This document shows positions 9,301 through 23,915 of a stretch of DNA of 64,000 nucleotides, in pieces. How positions within the stretch are numbered: position 1 is the first letter of the stretch; every line of letters begins with the position of its first letter. Origin of the DNA: Longispora sp047121295 (lineage in GTDB: Bacteria; Actinomycetota; Actinomycetes; Mycobacteriales; Micromonosporaceae); assembly GCF_047121295.1 (NCBI RefSeq), contig NZ_CP139447.1:4278001-4342000 (forward strand), written 5' to 3'. The notes beneath the pieces are model-generated. The model saw only the letters and a program-made list of their open reading frames with translations. It did not search any database and was not told the DNA's origin. The translations under genes were made by a program, and so were the position numbers.

Positions 9301-11193
9301 GACGCGCCGGTCGGCGACGCCTCGCTGCGCGCCCCCGGAACCGACCTGCCCGACCCGGACGCCCCACTGCCGCGCTGGTCCGGCCCCGGGGTGGTCGAGC
9401 GGGTCACCGCCACCGCGCGGTCCGCCCCGACCGCGACCGCCGTCACCGGCGAGGGCGGCAGCCTCGACTACGGCCAGCTCCTCGACCTGGCGCGCCGGAC
9501 GACCGCCGCCGTCACGGCCGGCGGGGCCGTGGGAATCCTGGCGGTGCGGCACGTCCAGCTTCCGGCACTTCTCTTGGGGGTACTGGCCGGCGGCGCCCGG
9601 TGGGCCGTCCTCGACGCCACCCTGCCGCCCGCCCGGCTGGCCGCCCAGGCCACCGCCGCCGGGTGCGTGGCGCTGCTCGCGTGCCCCGGCGTGACCGTGC
9701 CGGCCGAGCTCGCGGGGCTGCCGGTGCTGGAGGTGGGGGCGGCGGGCGTGGATCCCGTACCCGTCGAACGGGGTTATCTGTCCTTCACGTCCGGCACGAC
9801 CGGCGAGCCCAAGGCGGTGCTGACCGGGGAGCGCCCCCTGGCGCACTTCCTCGACTGGTATCCGGCCACCTTCGACCTGCGGTCCGACGACCGGTTCGCG
9901 CTGCTCGCCGGGGTGGCGCACGATCCGCTGCTGCGGGACGTGTTCACGCCCCTGGCGCTGGGCGCGACGCTGCACGTGCCGTCCGGGGACCTGCCCCGCG
10001 ACCCGGTCCGCCTCGCCGGCTGGCTCGCCGCCGAGGGCATCACCGTGGTGCACCTGACCCCGCCGCTGGCCCGGGTCCTCGCGGCCGTGCCCGGCGCGAC
10101 GGCTCCGGCGCTGCGGCTGGTCGCGTGCGGCGGCGACCAGCTCACGTACGCCGACGTCGCGCTGCTGCGCCGGTTCGCGCCCGCCGCCCGGGTCGTGAAC
10201 CTGTACGGCACCACCGAGACGCCGCAGGCCCAGGGCTTCCACCGGCCGACGGCCGACGGTCAGGGCCCGGTCCCGGTCGGCCGAGGCATCGACGGCGCCC
10301 AGCTGCTGATCCGTGGACCGGGCGGCCAGCCGGCCGGGATCGGGGAACTCGGCGAGGTCGTCATCCGCAGCCGGTACCTCGCCGCCGGCTACGCCACGGC
10401 CGGCCGGCTCGACGTCGAACGCAGCCGGGCCCGGTTCGCCGCCCCCCGGCCCGAGGATGCGGAGGACCGCGTGTACCAGACCGGTGACCTGGGCCGCTAC
10501 CGGCCCGACGGCGAGGTGGTCCTCGCCGGCCGCGACGACGACCAGGTGAAGATCCGCGGCTACCGGCTCGAACCCGGCGAGGTCGAGGCCGCGATCCTCG
10601 CCCACCCCGACGTCCGGGCGGCGACCGTGTTCGCCGAGACGGAGCAGGGCGAGGTGGTGCTGCGCGGCTACGCCGTACCGGCCGCCACCGGCCTGACCGT
10701 CGAGGGCCTGCGCACCCACCTGGGCACCCTGCTGCCCGGGCACGCGATCCCGGCCACCCTGACCCTGCTGCCCGCCCTGCCGCTCACCCCGAACGGCAAG
10801 GTGGACCGCGCGGCACTGCCCCGGCCCAGTTCCCGGCCCACGGCGGGCCCGGCCGACACCCCGGCAACCGCCACCGAACGCCTGATCGCCGGTACGTGGT
10901 GCGAGGTCCTGGGCCTGCCCCGGGTCGGCACGGCCGACAACTTCTTCGAGATCGGCGGGCACTCGCTGGCCATCGTCGCCGTGCAGGCCCGGCTCAGCAC
11001 GGCGCTCGACCGCGACGTGGACATCGTCGACCTGTTCCGCCATCCGAACATCCGGGCGCTGGCCGCCCACCTGGACGGCACCACCACTACCCCCGGACTC
11101 GACCGCGTGGCGCGACGTGTCGCCGCGCGCCGGGACCGTACCCGTCGCACAACCACGGCCCGCGCGGCCGACACGAAGGGCCGTGACGCATGA
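6328..11193 (+). CDS. Nonribosomal peptide synthetase, domains A-T-C-A-T
   Basis: A 1621-residue synthetase with no leading C domain, so it probably starts the chain. A1 spans about residues 1-480 (YTSGSSGQPKG near 145, NTSGKVDL near 468). T1 has its Ser in FFEHGGHSLLAM (about 523). The C domain is about 580-990 with intact HHTVFDG near 703. A2 is about 1015-1500 with FTSGTTGEPKAV near 1151, and T2 has FFEIGGHSLAI near 1540. My reading of the ten specificity residues is DVLVLAWCIK for A1 and DPRLVCLQAK for A2. A2 has the HDPLLRD stretch seen in aminoadipate-reductase-like A domains (Lys2 type). I cannot assign either substrate. Start GTG overlaps the upstream stop (GTGA). Confidence 0.93.
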   Translation: MTGLLCDLITEQAARTPDAVAVRQWDAEVTYRELVGRAAALADLLRGHGVGPEVRVGVCGLRTPGVLSAVLGVQLAGGAYVPLDPAHPAERRALMVADAGITVAVVDDAGAAALADSGLTLLRVPDRTAPVPACPAGPDNAAYVMYTSGSSGQPKGVVVAHRTAAQFATSTAGIFDLDADCRSIGFAALGFDVSVLDFYPPLSRGGSIALIPEADRIDATRLQRFLEEHRVTWGVLPPALLPLLHPERLPDLRHALTAGESPGPDQVARWSAPPARRFYNWYGPTECSCIVVGTEVTGTWETTPPIGYPLPECAAHILDEDLLPCPDGTPGELVIGGPHVVRGYLGRPGLTAEKFVPDPFGTVPGARLYRTGDRVVRDPEHGIVHLGRLDRQVKVSGQRVELGEIEAVLRGLPAVVQAVADVTDSVLVAYLTPADAPDLTALREHCATLLPGYMIPTRVVRLPALPLNTSGKVDLAALRSITDGPVSGGRAPGTPLEHAVARAWSTVLGVGAPGLDDDFFEHGGHSLLAMRLVEAVRADPGRAVTVEDVFVGRTLGGLADRAEKAAPHVELPVRPGQPPAMSGAQRRVWFVDRLAGDTPAYNIAFAERLRGPLDPAALARALRAVAGKHEVLRWRFPDTGGAPFVAVDPADQPMPVPVDEAADPDRWLRQQAQRRFDLAEDALCRVRLLRLGEDEHLFALTVHHTVFDGWSQQLLYRDLAAAYAAELAGAAPDLGTLPATFADYVAWQAERERSDDELAWWTARLRDAPTVLDLPRDLPRPAVQTFRGAGVRAALDATGAVRDLATRLGTTPYVVLLAAFGQLLRRLTGQRDLIIGVPVADRGHPAFEPMIGFCVDTVPLRLTVDDTADFAGHVRACAETLTAALARAATPLERIVTSLGVERDLTRNPLVQVLFNMYNFAQPALELPGIAAEPVPAGLPGSLFDLTLYLSENAHGWDLQGVYNPDLYHAERIEALLAGYTRLVGDLVGAPDAPVGDASLRAPGTDLPDPDAPLPRWSGPGVVERVTATARSAPTATAVTGEGGSLDYGQLLDLARRTTAAVTAGGAVGILAVRHVQLPALLLGVLAGGARWAVLDATLPPARLAAQATAAGCVALLACPGVTVPAELAGLPVLEVGAAGVDPVPVERGYLSFTSGTTGEPKAVLTGERPLAHFLDWYPATFDLRSDDRFALLAGVAHDPLLRDVFTPLALGATLHVPSGDLPRDPVRLAGWLAAEGITVVHLTPPLARVLAAVPGATAPALRLVACGGDQLTYADVALLRRFAPAARVVNLYGTTETPQAQGFHRPTADGQGPVPVGRGIDGAQLLIRGPGGQPAGIGELGEVVIRSRYLAAGYATAGRLDVERSRARFAAPRPEDAEDRVYQTGDLGRYRPDGEVVLAGRDDDQVKIRGYRLEPGEVEAAILAHPDVRAATVFAETEQGEVVLRGYAVPAATGLTVEGLRTHLGTLLPGHAIPATLTLLPALPLTPNGKVDRAALPRPSSRPTAGPADTPATATERLIAGTWCEVLGLPRVGTADNFFEIGGHSLAIVAVQARLSTALDRDVDIVDLFRHPNIRALAAHLDGTTTTPGLDRVARRVAARRDRTRRTTTARAADTKGRDA

Positions 11194-14100
11194 ACGACGA
11201 AGCCGCAGTCGAACCCATCGCCGTGATCGGCATGGCCTGCCGCCTGCCCGGCGCCGGTTCCCTGGCGCAGTTCTGGCGCAACCTGGTGGAGGGCGTCGAC
11301 GCCACCCGGGACTTCACCCTCGACGAGCAGCGGGCCATGGGCGCGCCCGAGGACGAGGTCAGCGACCCGGCCTTCGTGCCGACCGCCCACGTTCTCGACG
11401 AGATGGAGAGCTTCGACGCCCAGCTGTTCGGGATCTCCCGGCGCGAGGCGGAGCTGCGCGACCCGCAGCACCGGCTGTTCCTGGAGCTCGCGCACACCAC
11501 CCTGGAGGACGCGGGCTACGACCCGGCCCGCTACGACGGCGAGATCGGCGTGTACGGCGGGGTCGGCGCGGACGAGTACCAGTGGCGCAACATCCGCCGC
11601 AACCCGTCCGTGCTGGGCTCGTCGGGCAGCCTGTCGATCCTGACCGGCACCCACCCGGACTACCTGGCCACCCACGTGTCGCACAACCTGGGCCTGCGCG
11701 GTCCGAGCCTGACCCTGCACACCGCGTGCTCGACGACTCTGGTCGCGTTCCACATCGCCTGCGAGGCGCTGCGCAACGGCGAGTGCGACATGGCACTGAC
11801 CGGCGGCGCGTCCATCGAGCTGCCGCACGGGATCGGCTTCCTCTACACCGAGGGCGGCATCATCTCCGCCGACGGTCGGACCCGCACGTTCGACGCCTCG
11901 GCCACCGGCACCCTGTGGGGCAGCGGCGGCGGGGCGGTGCTCCTCAAGCGGTTGTCCGACGCGATCGCCGACGGCGACCACATCCGGGCCGTGGTGCGCG
12001 GCAGCGCGGTCAACAACGACGGCGCGAACAAGGTCAGCTTCTCCGCGCCCAGCATGGAGGGCCAGGCCATCGTGGTCGCGCAAGCCCTCGGGGTCTCCGG
12101 CGTCGACCCGCGCACCATCACCTACGTCGAGGCGCACGGCACCGCCACGGCCCTGGGCGACCCGATCGAGGTCAGCGCCCTGTCGAGCGTGTTCTCCCAG
12201 GACACCGACGACCTCGGCTGGTGCGGCATCGGCTCGGTGAAGTCGAACATCGGGCACCTCGGGCCGGTCGCCGGGATCGCCGGCGTGATCAAGACCGTGC
12301 TGGCCATCGAGCACGGCCTGATCCCCCCGAGCCTGCACTTCGAGACCCCGAACCCGAAGCTGGCGCTGGAGACCAGCCCGTTCTACGTGAACGCGGCCCT
12401 CGCCCGCTGGCAGCCGGCCGGCGTGCCCCGCCGGGCCGGGGTGAGCTCCTTCGGCATCGGCGGCACCAACGCGCACGCGGTCCTGGAGCAGGCCCCGCCG
12501 GTCGAGCTGCGCGACCCCGCCGACCGGCCGACGCACCTCGTGCAGCTGTCCGCCAAGACGCCGACCGCGTTGACGGCGCTGACCGAGCGGCTCGCCGAGC
12601 ACCTGGTGGCGCACCCGGAGCTGGACCTGGCCGACGTCGCGTACACGCTGCGGGTCGGCCGCCGCGACCTGCCGCACCGGGTCGCCGTGACCGCCGGCTC
12701 GACGGCCGACGCGGCCGCGGCGCTCGGGGACCGCAAGCGCCGGCTCGCCGCGACCGGGCCGGCGCAGGCGCACCGGGTGGCGTTCCTGTTCTCCGGCCAG
12801 GGCGCGCAGTACGTGGGGATGGGCGCGCAGCTCTACCGGACCGAGCCGGTGTTCCGCCGGTCCGTGGACGAGTGCCTGGGCATCCTCGGCGGGGACCTGG
12901 GCCGCGAGCTGCGCGCCCTGCTCCTCGACGGCGGGGACGCCGCGCGGCTGAACCAGACCGAGGTGACCCAGCCGGCGCTGTTCGTCGTCGAGTATTCGCT
13001 GGCCAAGCTGTGGGCGTCGTGGGGCGTGACCCCGGCCGGCATGATCGGGCACTCGATCGGCGAGTACGTGGCCGCGACCGTCGCCGGGGTCTTCCACCTC
13101 GCCGACGCGCTCCGCCTGGTCGCCGCGCGCGGCCGGCTGATGCAGTCGATGCCGTCGGGTTCGATGCTCGCCGTCCGGCTGGACGAGGCGGAGCTCGCCG
13201 CCCGGCTGCCCGAGGGGCTGTCCATCGCGACGGTCAACGGGCCGGCGGCGTGCGTCGTGGCGGGTCCGACCCCGCTGGTCGAGGAGTTCGCGGCCCGGCT
13301 GGACGCCGACGGGGTGGGCAGCAAGGCGCTGCGCACGTCGCACGCGTTCCACTCGCCGATGATGGAACCGATCCTCGCCGAGTTCCACCAGCTCGTGGCG
13401 GCCGTCGAGCGGCGCGCGCCGCAGGCGGCGTTCCTGTCCAACCTGACCGGGGACTGGATCAGCCCCGGGGACGCGACCGACCCGTCGTACTGGGCCCGGC
13501 ACCTGCGCGAGGCCGTCCGGTTCGGCGACTGCGTCAGCCGGCTGCTCGCCGACGGCGACTGGCTGCTCGTGGAGTGCGGGCCGGGCCGGCAGCTCGCCGG
13601 GCTCGCCCGGATGCACACCCCGAAGGGCGGCATCGCCCCGCTGGCCAGCCTGCCGGCGCCCGGCGAGCCGAAGAGCGACCTGGAGACCCTGTACGCGACG
13701 GCCGGTCAGCTGTGGGCCTGCGGGGTCGCGCTGGACGGCTTCGGGGACACCGCGCGCCGGGTGCCGCTGGTGCCGTACCCGTACGAGCGCAAGCGGTACT
13801 GGATCGAGCCGACCGTCGCCGACTTCACGGCCGTCGCGCCCGCCCCGTCGGGTCCGCGCGCCGTGGAGCAGTGGTACACGGTGCCGGTCTGGCGGCAGGA
13901 GGCCCCCACCACGTCGGGCGCCGCGCCGGAGAAGTGCCTGCTGTTCGCGCTGGACGACGAGCTGGCCGCCGGGCTGCGCGCCGCCGGGACCGACGTGGTC
14001 GTGGTCCGGCCCGGGGCGGCGTTCGCCCGCACGGAGGACGGGTACACCGTCCGGCCGGCCGAGCCGGGCGACTACGACCTGCTGGTCGCCGACGGCCTGC

Positions 14101-16616
14101 CGTCCCGGGTGGTGCACGCCTGGGCGCTGGCCGGCGCCCCGGCCGCCGGGGACCCCGCCGCCGCGTGGGAGGCCCAGGACCTGGGCTTCTTCAGCCTGCT
14201 CGCCCTCGCGCAGGCGATCGCCGCCGCGCAGCTCACCACGCATGTGGACGTGGTCACCCGGGGCACCCAGGACGTGACCGGCGGGGACGCCACCCGGCCC
14301 GAGCACGCGACCGTGGCCGGCATCGCGAAGGTGGTGCCGCTGGAGTACCCGGGCCTGACCGTGCGGCACCTCGACGCCGCCGACGCGACCCGCCCCGCAG
14401 AGCTGGTCACCGAGATCTGCCGCGACCCGGCGGGGCCGGCCGTCGCGCTGCGCGCCGGGCGGCGCTGGGTGCAGGAGTACGAGCCCGTCGCGGTGCCGGC
14501 CGGCGGAGCCGGTCTGCGCGAGGAGGGCGTCTACCTGGTCACCGGCGGCCTCGGCGGCCTGGGCATCACCCTCGCCGAGGACCTGGCCCTGCGGTTCCGG
14601 GCCCGGCTCGTGCTGCTGGCCCGCTCGCCGCTGCCGGCGGAGGAGGACTGGGACCGGCACGTGGCCATCCACGGCACCTCCGACCGGTCGGGTCGGGCCA
14701 TCGCGGCGATCCGCCGGATGCGGCAGGCCGGGGCCGAGGTGCTCGTCTGCGACACCGACGTGACCGACGCCGCCGCGCTGTCGGTGGTGCGGGAGCGGAC
14801 GCTGGCCGCCTACGGCCGGCTCGACGGCATCATCCACGCGGCCGGCGTCGCCGGGGGCGGCATGGCCGAGGTGAAGGAGCGCGCCGCCGCCGAGGCCGTG
14901 CTGGCCCCGAAGGTGCTGGGCACGCTCGCCCTGCACAGGGCCTTCGGCGACCTGCCGATGGACTTCGTCGCGCTGTTCTCCTCGGTGACGGCCGTGACCG
15001 GCGGCTTCGGCCAGGTCGACTACTGCGCGGCCAACAGCTTCCTGGACTCCTACGCCCGGGGCGCGCACGGCTGGAACGCCCCGGTCACCGCCTTCAACTG
15101 GGGCGGCTGGCTCGAGGTCGGCATGGCCGCCGAGATCGCCGCCCCGGCCGGGTTCCGCGCGCTGCAGCGCGGCGACCGGGTCACGCCGGTCGACCACCCG
15201 GTCGTCACGACCCGGCACGCGGTCGACGGCGACGGGGTGGCGTGGTGCAGTGGCGTCGTCGCGCCCGACACGCACTGGGTCCTCGACGAGCACCGGATCT
15301 CCGGCGTCCCCGTGATGCCGGGCACCGGGCATCTGGAGAACGTCCGGGCGGCGTTCGTCGCCGTCCGGCCCGGCACGGACGGCCAGGCCGTGGAGCTGCG
15401 CGACGTGGTCTTCGTCCGGCCGATGGCCGTCGCCGACGGCAGCGGCGCCGAGGTGCGCGTCTCCTTCACCGACACCGACGAGGGCCTGGACTTCGAGGTC
15501 AGCAGCGTCAGTGCCGGCGCGAACGAGATCCACGTGCGCGGCGGTGCCGGCTGGGTGACCGCCGGCGACGCCCCCACGGTGGACATCGCGGCGATCCGGG
15601 CCCGCTGCCAGCTCGCCGCGCACGACATCGGCGCCGACGGCGAGCGCTCCGGTTCCGGGCTGCTCACGTTCGGCGCGCACTGGCGCAACCTGCGCCGGAT
15701 CGAGGTCGGCCAGGACGAGCAGTTCGCGGTCCTGGAGCTCCCGGAGGCGGCCACCGCCGACCTGTCCGGCTGGGTGCTGCAACCGGCCATGCTGGACGAG
15801 GCCACCTCGTTCGGGCTGACCGCCGACGGGCAGTACCTGCCGATGGGCTACGGCAAGCTGCTGGTCCGGGGCGCGCTGCCGGCCACGGTGTTCAGCCACC
15901 TACGCTACCGGCCGGCCACCAGCGGCGAGATCATCTCCGCGGACCTGTCGCTGTACGACGCCGACGGCCGCGAACTCGTCGCGATCAGCGACTTCGTCAT
16001 GCGCCGGATCGACACGGCCGCGATGACCGACACGGTGCGGCAGGGCGCGCACACGTCCGCCGCCCGGCCGGAGACCTCGGCCTCCACGGCGACCGGGATC
16101 AGCCGGGCCGACGGGGCCGAGGCGTTCCGCCGGCTGCTCGCCCACGACCTCGGCCGGCAGGTCGTCATCACGGCGCAGCCGCTGGCCCAGGTGTTCGCGG
16201 GCGTCGCCGCCGTCAACCAGGAGACCGTCACCGGCGACCTGGAGTCGGTGGCCGCCGACGCGACCCACCGCGAGGGGTACGTCGCCCCGCGCACCGAGCT
16301 CGAGACCACCCTGGCCGGGGTGTGGCGCGAGGTGCTGGGCATCGACGCGGTCGGCGCCGACGACGACTTCTTCGAGCTGGGCGGCAACTCCCTGGTCGCC
16401 GTGCAGCTGATCTCCCAGATCCGCAAGTCCGTCGGCGTGAAACTGCCGATGCGCAGCCTGTTCGAGACCGCCACGGTCGCCGGGATGGCGCTGCTCGTGC
16501 AGGGCCTGCGCGACGTGCCCCAGGCGGCGGCGCCGGTGGCGGAGACGAGCATCCCGAGGCTGCCCAGGCCGCGCGCCGGCCAGACCACGACCACCACAAC
16601 TGCGAGAGGGCAGTGA
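11190..16616 (+). CDS. Type I polyketide synthase module, KS-AT-KR-DH-ACP
   Basis: An 1808-residue single module. KS occupies about residues 9-430 with active Cys180 in HTACSTT and His in VEAHGTA (316) and SNIGH. AT has GHSIGEYVA near 620 and the HAFH motif near 717, the usual sign of malonyl-CoA choice. KR carries VTGGLGGLG near 1115 and the active Tyr in VDYCAANS near 1277; the LDD motif of B-type KRs is missing. A DH-like double hot-dog domain follows the KR, with HRISGVPVMP near 1368 and QPAMLDEA near 1533. ACP has FFELGGNSLVA near 1733. DH after KR is the reverse of the usual order. The module should add one two-carbon unit and reduce it to an alkene. ATGA overlap with the upstream gene. 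Confidence 0.93.
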   Translation: MNDEAAVEPIAVIGMACRLPGAGSLAQFWRNLVEGVDATRDFTLDEQRAMGAPEDEVSDPAFVPTAHVLDEMESFDAQLFGISRREAELRDPQHRLFLELAHTTLEDAGYDPARYDGEIGVYGGVGADEYQWRNIRRNPSVLGSSGSLSILTGTHPDYLATHVSHNLGLRGPSLTLHTACSTTLVAFHIACEALRNGECDMALTGGASIELPHGIGFLYTEGGIISADGRTRTFDASATGTLWGSGGGAVLLKRLSDAIADGDHIRAVVRGSAVNNDGANKVSFSAPSMEGQAIVVAQALGVSGVDPRTITYVEAHGTATALGDPIEVSALSSVFSQDTDDLGWCGIGSVKSNIGHLGPVAGIAGVIKTVLAIEHGLIPPSLHFETPNPKLALETSPFYVNAALARWQPAGVPRRAGVSSFGIGGTNAHAVLEQAPPVELRDPADRPTHLVQLSAKTPTALTALTERLAEHLVAHPELDLADVAYTLRVGRRDLPHRVAVTAGSTADAAAALGDRKRRLAATGPAQAHRVAFLFSGQGAQYVGMGAQLYRTEPVFRRSVDECLGILGGDLGRELRALLLDGGDAARLNQTEVTQPALFVVEYSLAKLWASWGVTPAGMIGHSIGEYVAATVAGVFHLADALRLVAARGRLMQSMPSGSMLAVRLDEAELAARLPEGLSIATVNGPAACVVAGPTPLVEEFAARLDADGVGSKALRTSHAFHSPMMEPILAEFHQLVAAVERRAPQAAFLSNLTGDWISPGDATDPSYWARHLREAVRFGDCVSRLLADGDWLLVECGPGRQLAGLARMHTPKGGIAPLASLPAPGEPKSDLETLYATAGQLWACGVALDGFGDTARRVPLVPYPYERKRYWIEPTVADFTAVAPAPSGPRAVEQWYTVPVWRQEAPTTSGAAPEKCLLFALDDELAAGLRAAGTDVVVVRPGAAFARTEDGYTVRPAEPGDYDLLVADGLPSRVVHAWALAGAPAAGDPAAAWEAQDLGFFSLLALAQAIAAAQLTTHVDVVTRGTQDVTGGDATRPEHATVAGIAKVVPLEYPGLTVRHLDAADATRPAELVTEICRDPAGPAVALRAGRRWVQEYEPVAVPAGGAGLREEGVYLVTGGLGGLGITLAEDLALRFRARLVLLARSPLPAEEDWDRHVAIHGTSDRSGRAIAAIRRMRQAGAEVLVCDTDVTDAAALSVVRERTLAAYGRLDGIIHAAGVAGGGMAEVKERAAAEAVLAPKVLGTLALHRAFGDLPMDFVALFSSVTAVTGGFGQVDYCAANSFLDSYARGAHGWNAPVTAFNWGGWLEVGMAAEIAAPAGFRALQRGDRVTPVDHPVVTTRHAVDGDGVAWCSGVVAPDTHWVLDEHRISGVPVMPGTGHLENVRAAFVAVRPGTDGQAVELRDVVFVRPMAVADGSGAEVRVSFTDTDEGLDFEVSSVSAGANEIHVRGGAGWVTAGDAPTVDIAAIRARCQLAAHDIGADGERSGSGLLTFGAHWRNLRRIEVGQDEQFAVLELPEAATADLSGWVLQPAMLDEATSFGLTADGQYLPMGYGKLLVRGALPATVFSHLRYRPATSGEIISADLSLYDADGRELVAISDFVMRRIDTAAMTDTVRQGAHTSAARPETSASTATGISRADGAEAFRRLLAHDLGRQVVITAQPLAQVFAGVAAVNQETVTGDLESVAADATHREGYVAPRTELETTLAGVWREVLGIDAVGADDDFFELGGNSLVAVQLISQIRKSVGVKLPMRSLFETATVAGMALLVQGLRDVPQAAAPVAETSIPRLPRPRAGQTTTTTTARGQ

Positions 16617-16813
16617 TGAGCGAGACACGCCTGCGGGTCGTCATGAACGACGAGGAGCAGTACTCCGTCTGGGCCGAGGGCCGGGAACTGCCGCTCGGCT
16701 GGACGGCGACCGGCTTCACCGGTACCCGGGAAGAGTGCCTGGCGGAGATCGAGTCGGTGTGGACCGACATGCGGCCGCGCAGTGTGCGGCTGGCCCTGGA
16801 CGGTGCGGCATGA
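16616..16813 (+). CDS. MbtH-like protein, adenylation-domain chaperone
   Basis: A 65-residue protein with the full MbtH pattern: NDEEQYSVWAEGRELPLGW, then GTREECLAEIESVWTDMRP and a final SVRLAL. MbtH proteins bind A domains and help them fold and adenylate. Its start shares one base with the PKS stop (TGATG) and its stop overlaps the next start (ATGA). Which of the four A domains in the operon needs it is not visible from sequence. Confidence 0.96.
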   Translation: MSETRLRVVMNDEEQYSVWAEGRELPLGWTATGFTGTREECLAEIESVWTDMRPRSVRLALDGAA

Positions 16814-18422
16814 CGCACACCCAGGACGACGTCGACGTGTTCGTCGTGCCGGCCTCCTACGCGCAGGAGCGGGTCTGGTTCGCCAGCCAGCTCGCGCAGG
16901 ACGTGCCGCTCTACCACGTCACCGGCGAGTTCCGGCTGCCCTACGCGCTGTCCTTCGAACAGGTGCGCGCGGCGTTCGCGACCGTGTGCGAGCGGCACGA
17001 GACGATGCGCACCTCGTTCCGGGTCGAGGACGGGACCCTGATGCAGGTCGTGCACCCGGACCCCGAGCTGCCGATCGCGGAGCTGGACCTGACCGGGCAC
17101 CCCGATCCGGCCGGCCGGGTGGCGGAGCTGTACGCCGCGCTCAACGACACGGAACTGTCCCTGGTGGACCCGCCGCTGTGGCGGGCGACGTTCGCCCGGT
17201 GCGCGGCCGACGAGTGGGTGCTGCTGTTCGTGGCGCACCACACGCTCGTCGACCTCGGCGCCGCGGTGAACCTGAACGCCGAGCTGGTCGAGCTGTGCGC
17301 GGCGGCGGCCGAGGGCCGGCCGGCGGTGCTGCCGGAGCTGCCCATCCAGTACGCCGACCACGCCGTGTGGCAGCGCGACCGGATGGAGGGCGGCCGGCTC
17401 GCCGAGCTGGAGGCCTTCTGGGGCGCCGAGCTCGCGGACCTGCCGGTCGTGCACGGGCTGCCCGCCAGCCGGGTCCGCCCGGCCGACCGCACCTTCGCCG
17501 GCGGCGACATCGAGTTCGCGCTCACCGACGACATCGTCGCCGGGGTACCGAGGCTGGCCCGCACTGCCGGGGCCACGCCCTTCATGGTGCTGCTCGCCGG
17601 GTACGCCGCCCTGATCCACCAGCTGTCCGGGGCCACCGACGTCGTCGTCGGGGTGCCGGTCGCCGGCCGGGACGCGCCCGAGGTGCAGCCGCTGATCGGC
17701 ATGTTCGTCAACATGGTGGTGTCCCGGGTCGACGTGTCCGGCGACCCGACGTTCGCGGAGCTGCTCGACCGGGTCCGCGACCGGCTGCTGACCGCCTGGG
17801 ACTACCAGGACATGCCGTTCCAGAAGCTCGTCGAGCTGGTCGCCGGGCGACGCGCCCCGGGCGTGCCGCCGGTGTACCAGCTCGGGTTCAACTACCTCGA
17901 CCTGGGCTTCAGCGGCCGGGCGGCCGCCGCCGAGGACGACCTGCTGCTGGAGATCTCCCGGAGCATGGGCCGGCTGGAGTACAGCACGGACGTCTTCACC
18001 GAGGGCGACGCGCGCGCCATGGTCGACGGGTACCTCCGGCTGCTGTCGGCGGTGCTCGCCGACCCGGCGGCCCGGCTGTCCACGGTGGCCGCCGCGCCGC
18101 CGGCCGCCGCACCGGCAGCGGACCCGGCGCCGGCCGCGCCGGCGGTGGAGTTCGTCGCGCCGCGCACCGCCGCCGAGGAGCTGGTCGCGGAGGTCTGGGC
18201 GGAGGTCCTGGGCGTGCCCCGGATCGGCGCCCTGGACAACTTCTTCGACCTCGGCGGGCACTCGCTGCTCGCCCTGCGGGTGATCGCGCGGATCAGCGCG
18301 GCCATCGAGATCGACCTGCCGATCCAGGCCTTCTTCGTCGACACCACCGTGGCCGGGGTCGCCGCGCAGGTCGAACGGATCCTGCTGCAGGACATGGATG
18401 ACAACGACGTCGAGGGGACCCC

Positions 18423-18426
<4 letters not shown>
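16810..18426 (+). CDS. Nonribosomal peptide synthetase, domains C-T (no A domain)
   Basis: A 538-residue protein: a condensation domain at about residues 10-440 and a carrier domain with FFDLGGHSLLALR near 478-490, joined by an Ala/Pro-rich linker. No adenylation domain is present, so its carrier must be loaded by another protein or receive the chain from the PKS ACP. The C active-site motif reads HHTLVDLG at 143-150: the two His and the Asp are kept but the usual Gly after Asp is Leu. This may mark a special C type or weak activity. Lies between MbtH and the terminal module with four-base overlaps at both ends. Confidence 0.9.

Positions 18427-23911
<5,485 letters not shown>

Positions 23912-23915
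<4 letters not shown>

Noticed and set aside
6265..11070. 1601-codon open frame on the minus strand
   Set aside because: Mirror of the A-T-C-A-T synthetase in G+C-rich DNA; low-complexity Gly/Arg/Val/Pro composition and no family motif.
10668..15899. 1743-codon open frame on the minus strand
   Set aside because: Shadow of the synthetase and PKS genes, same compositional bias, no domains.
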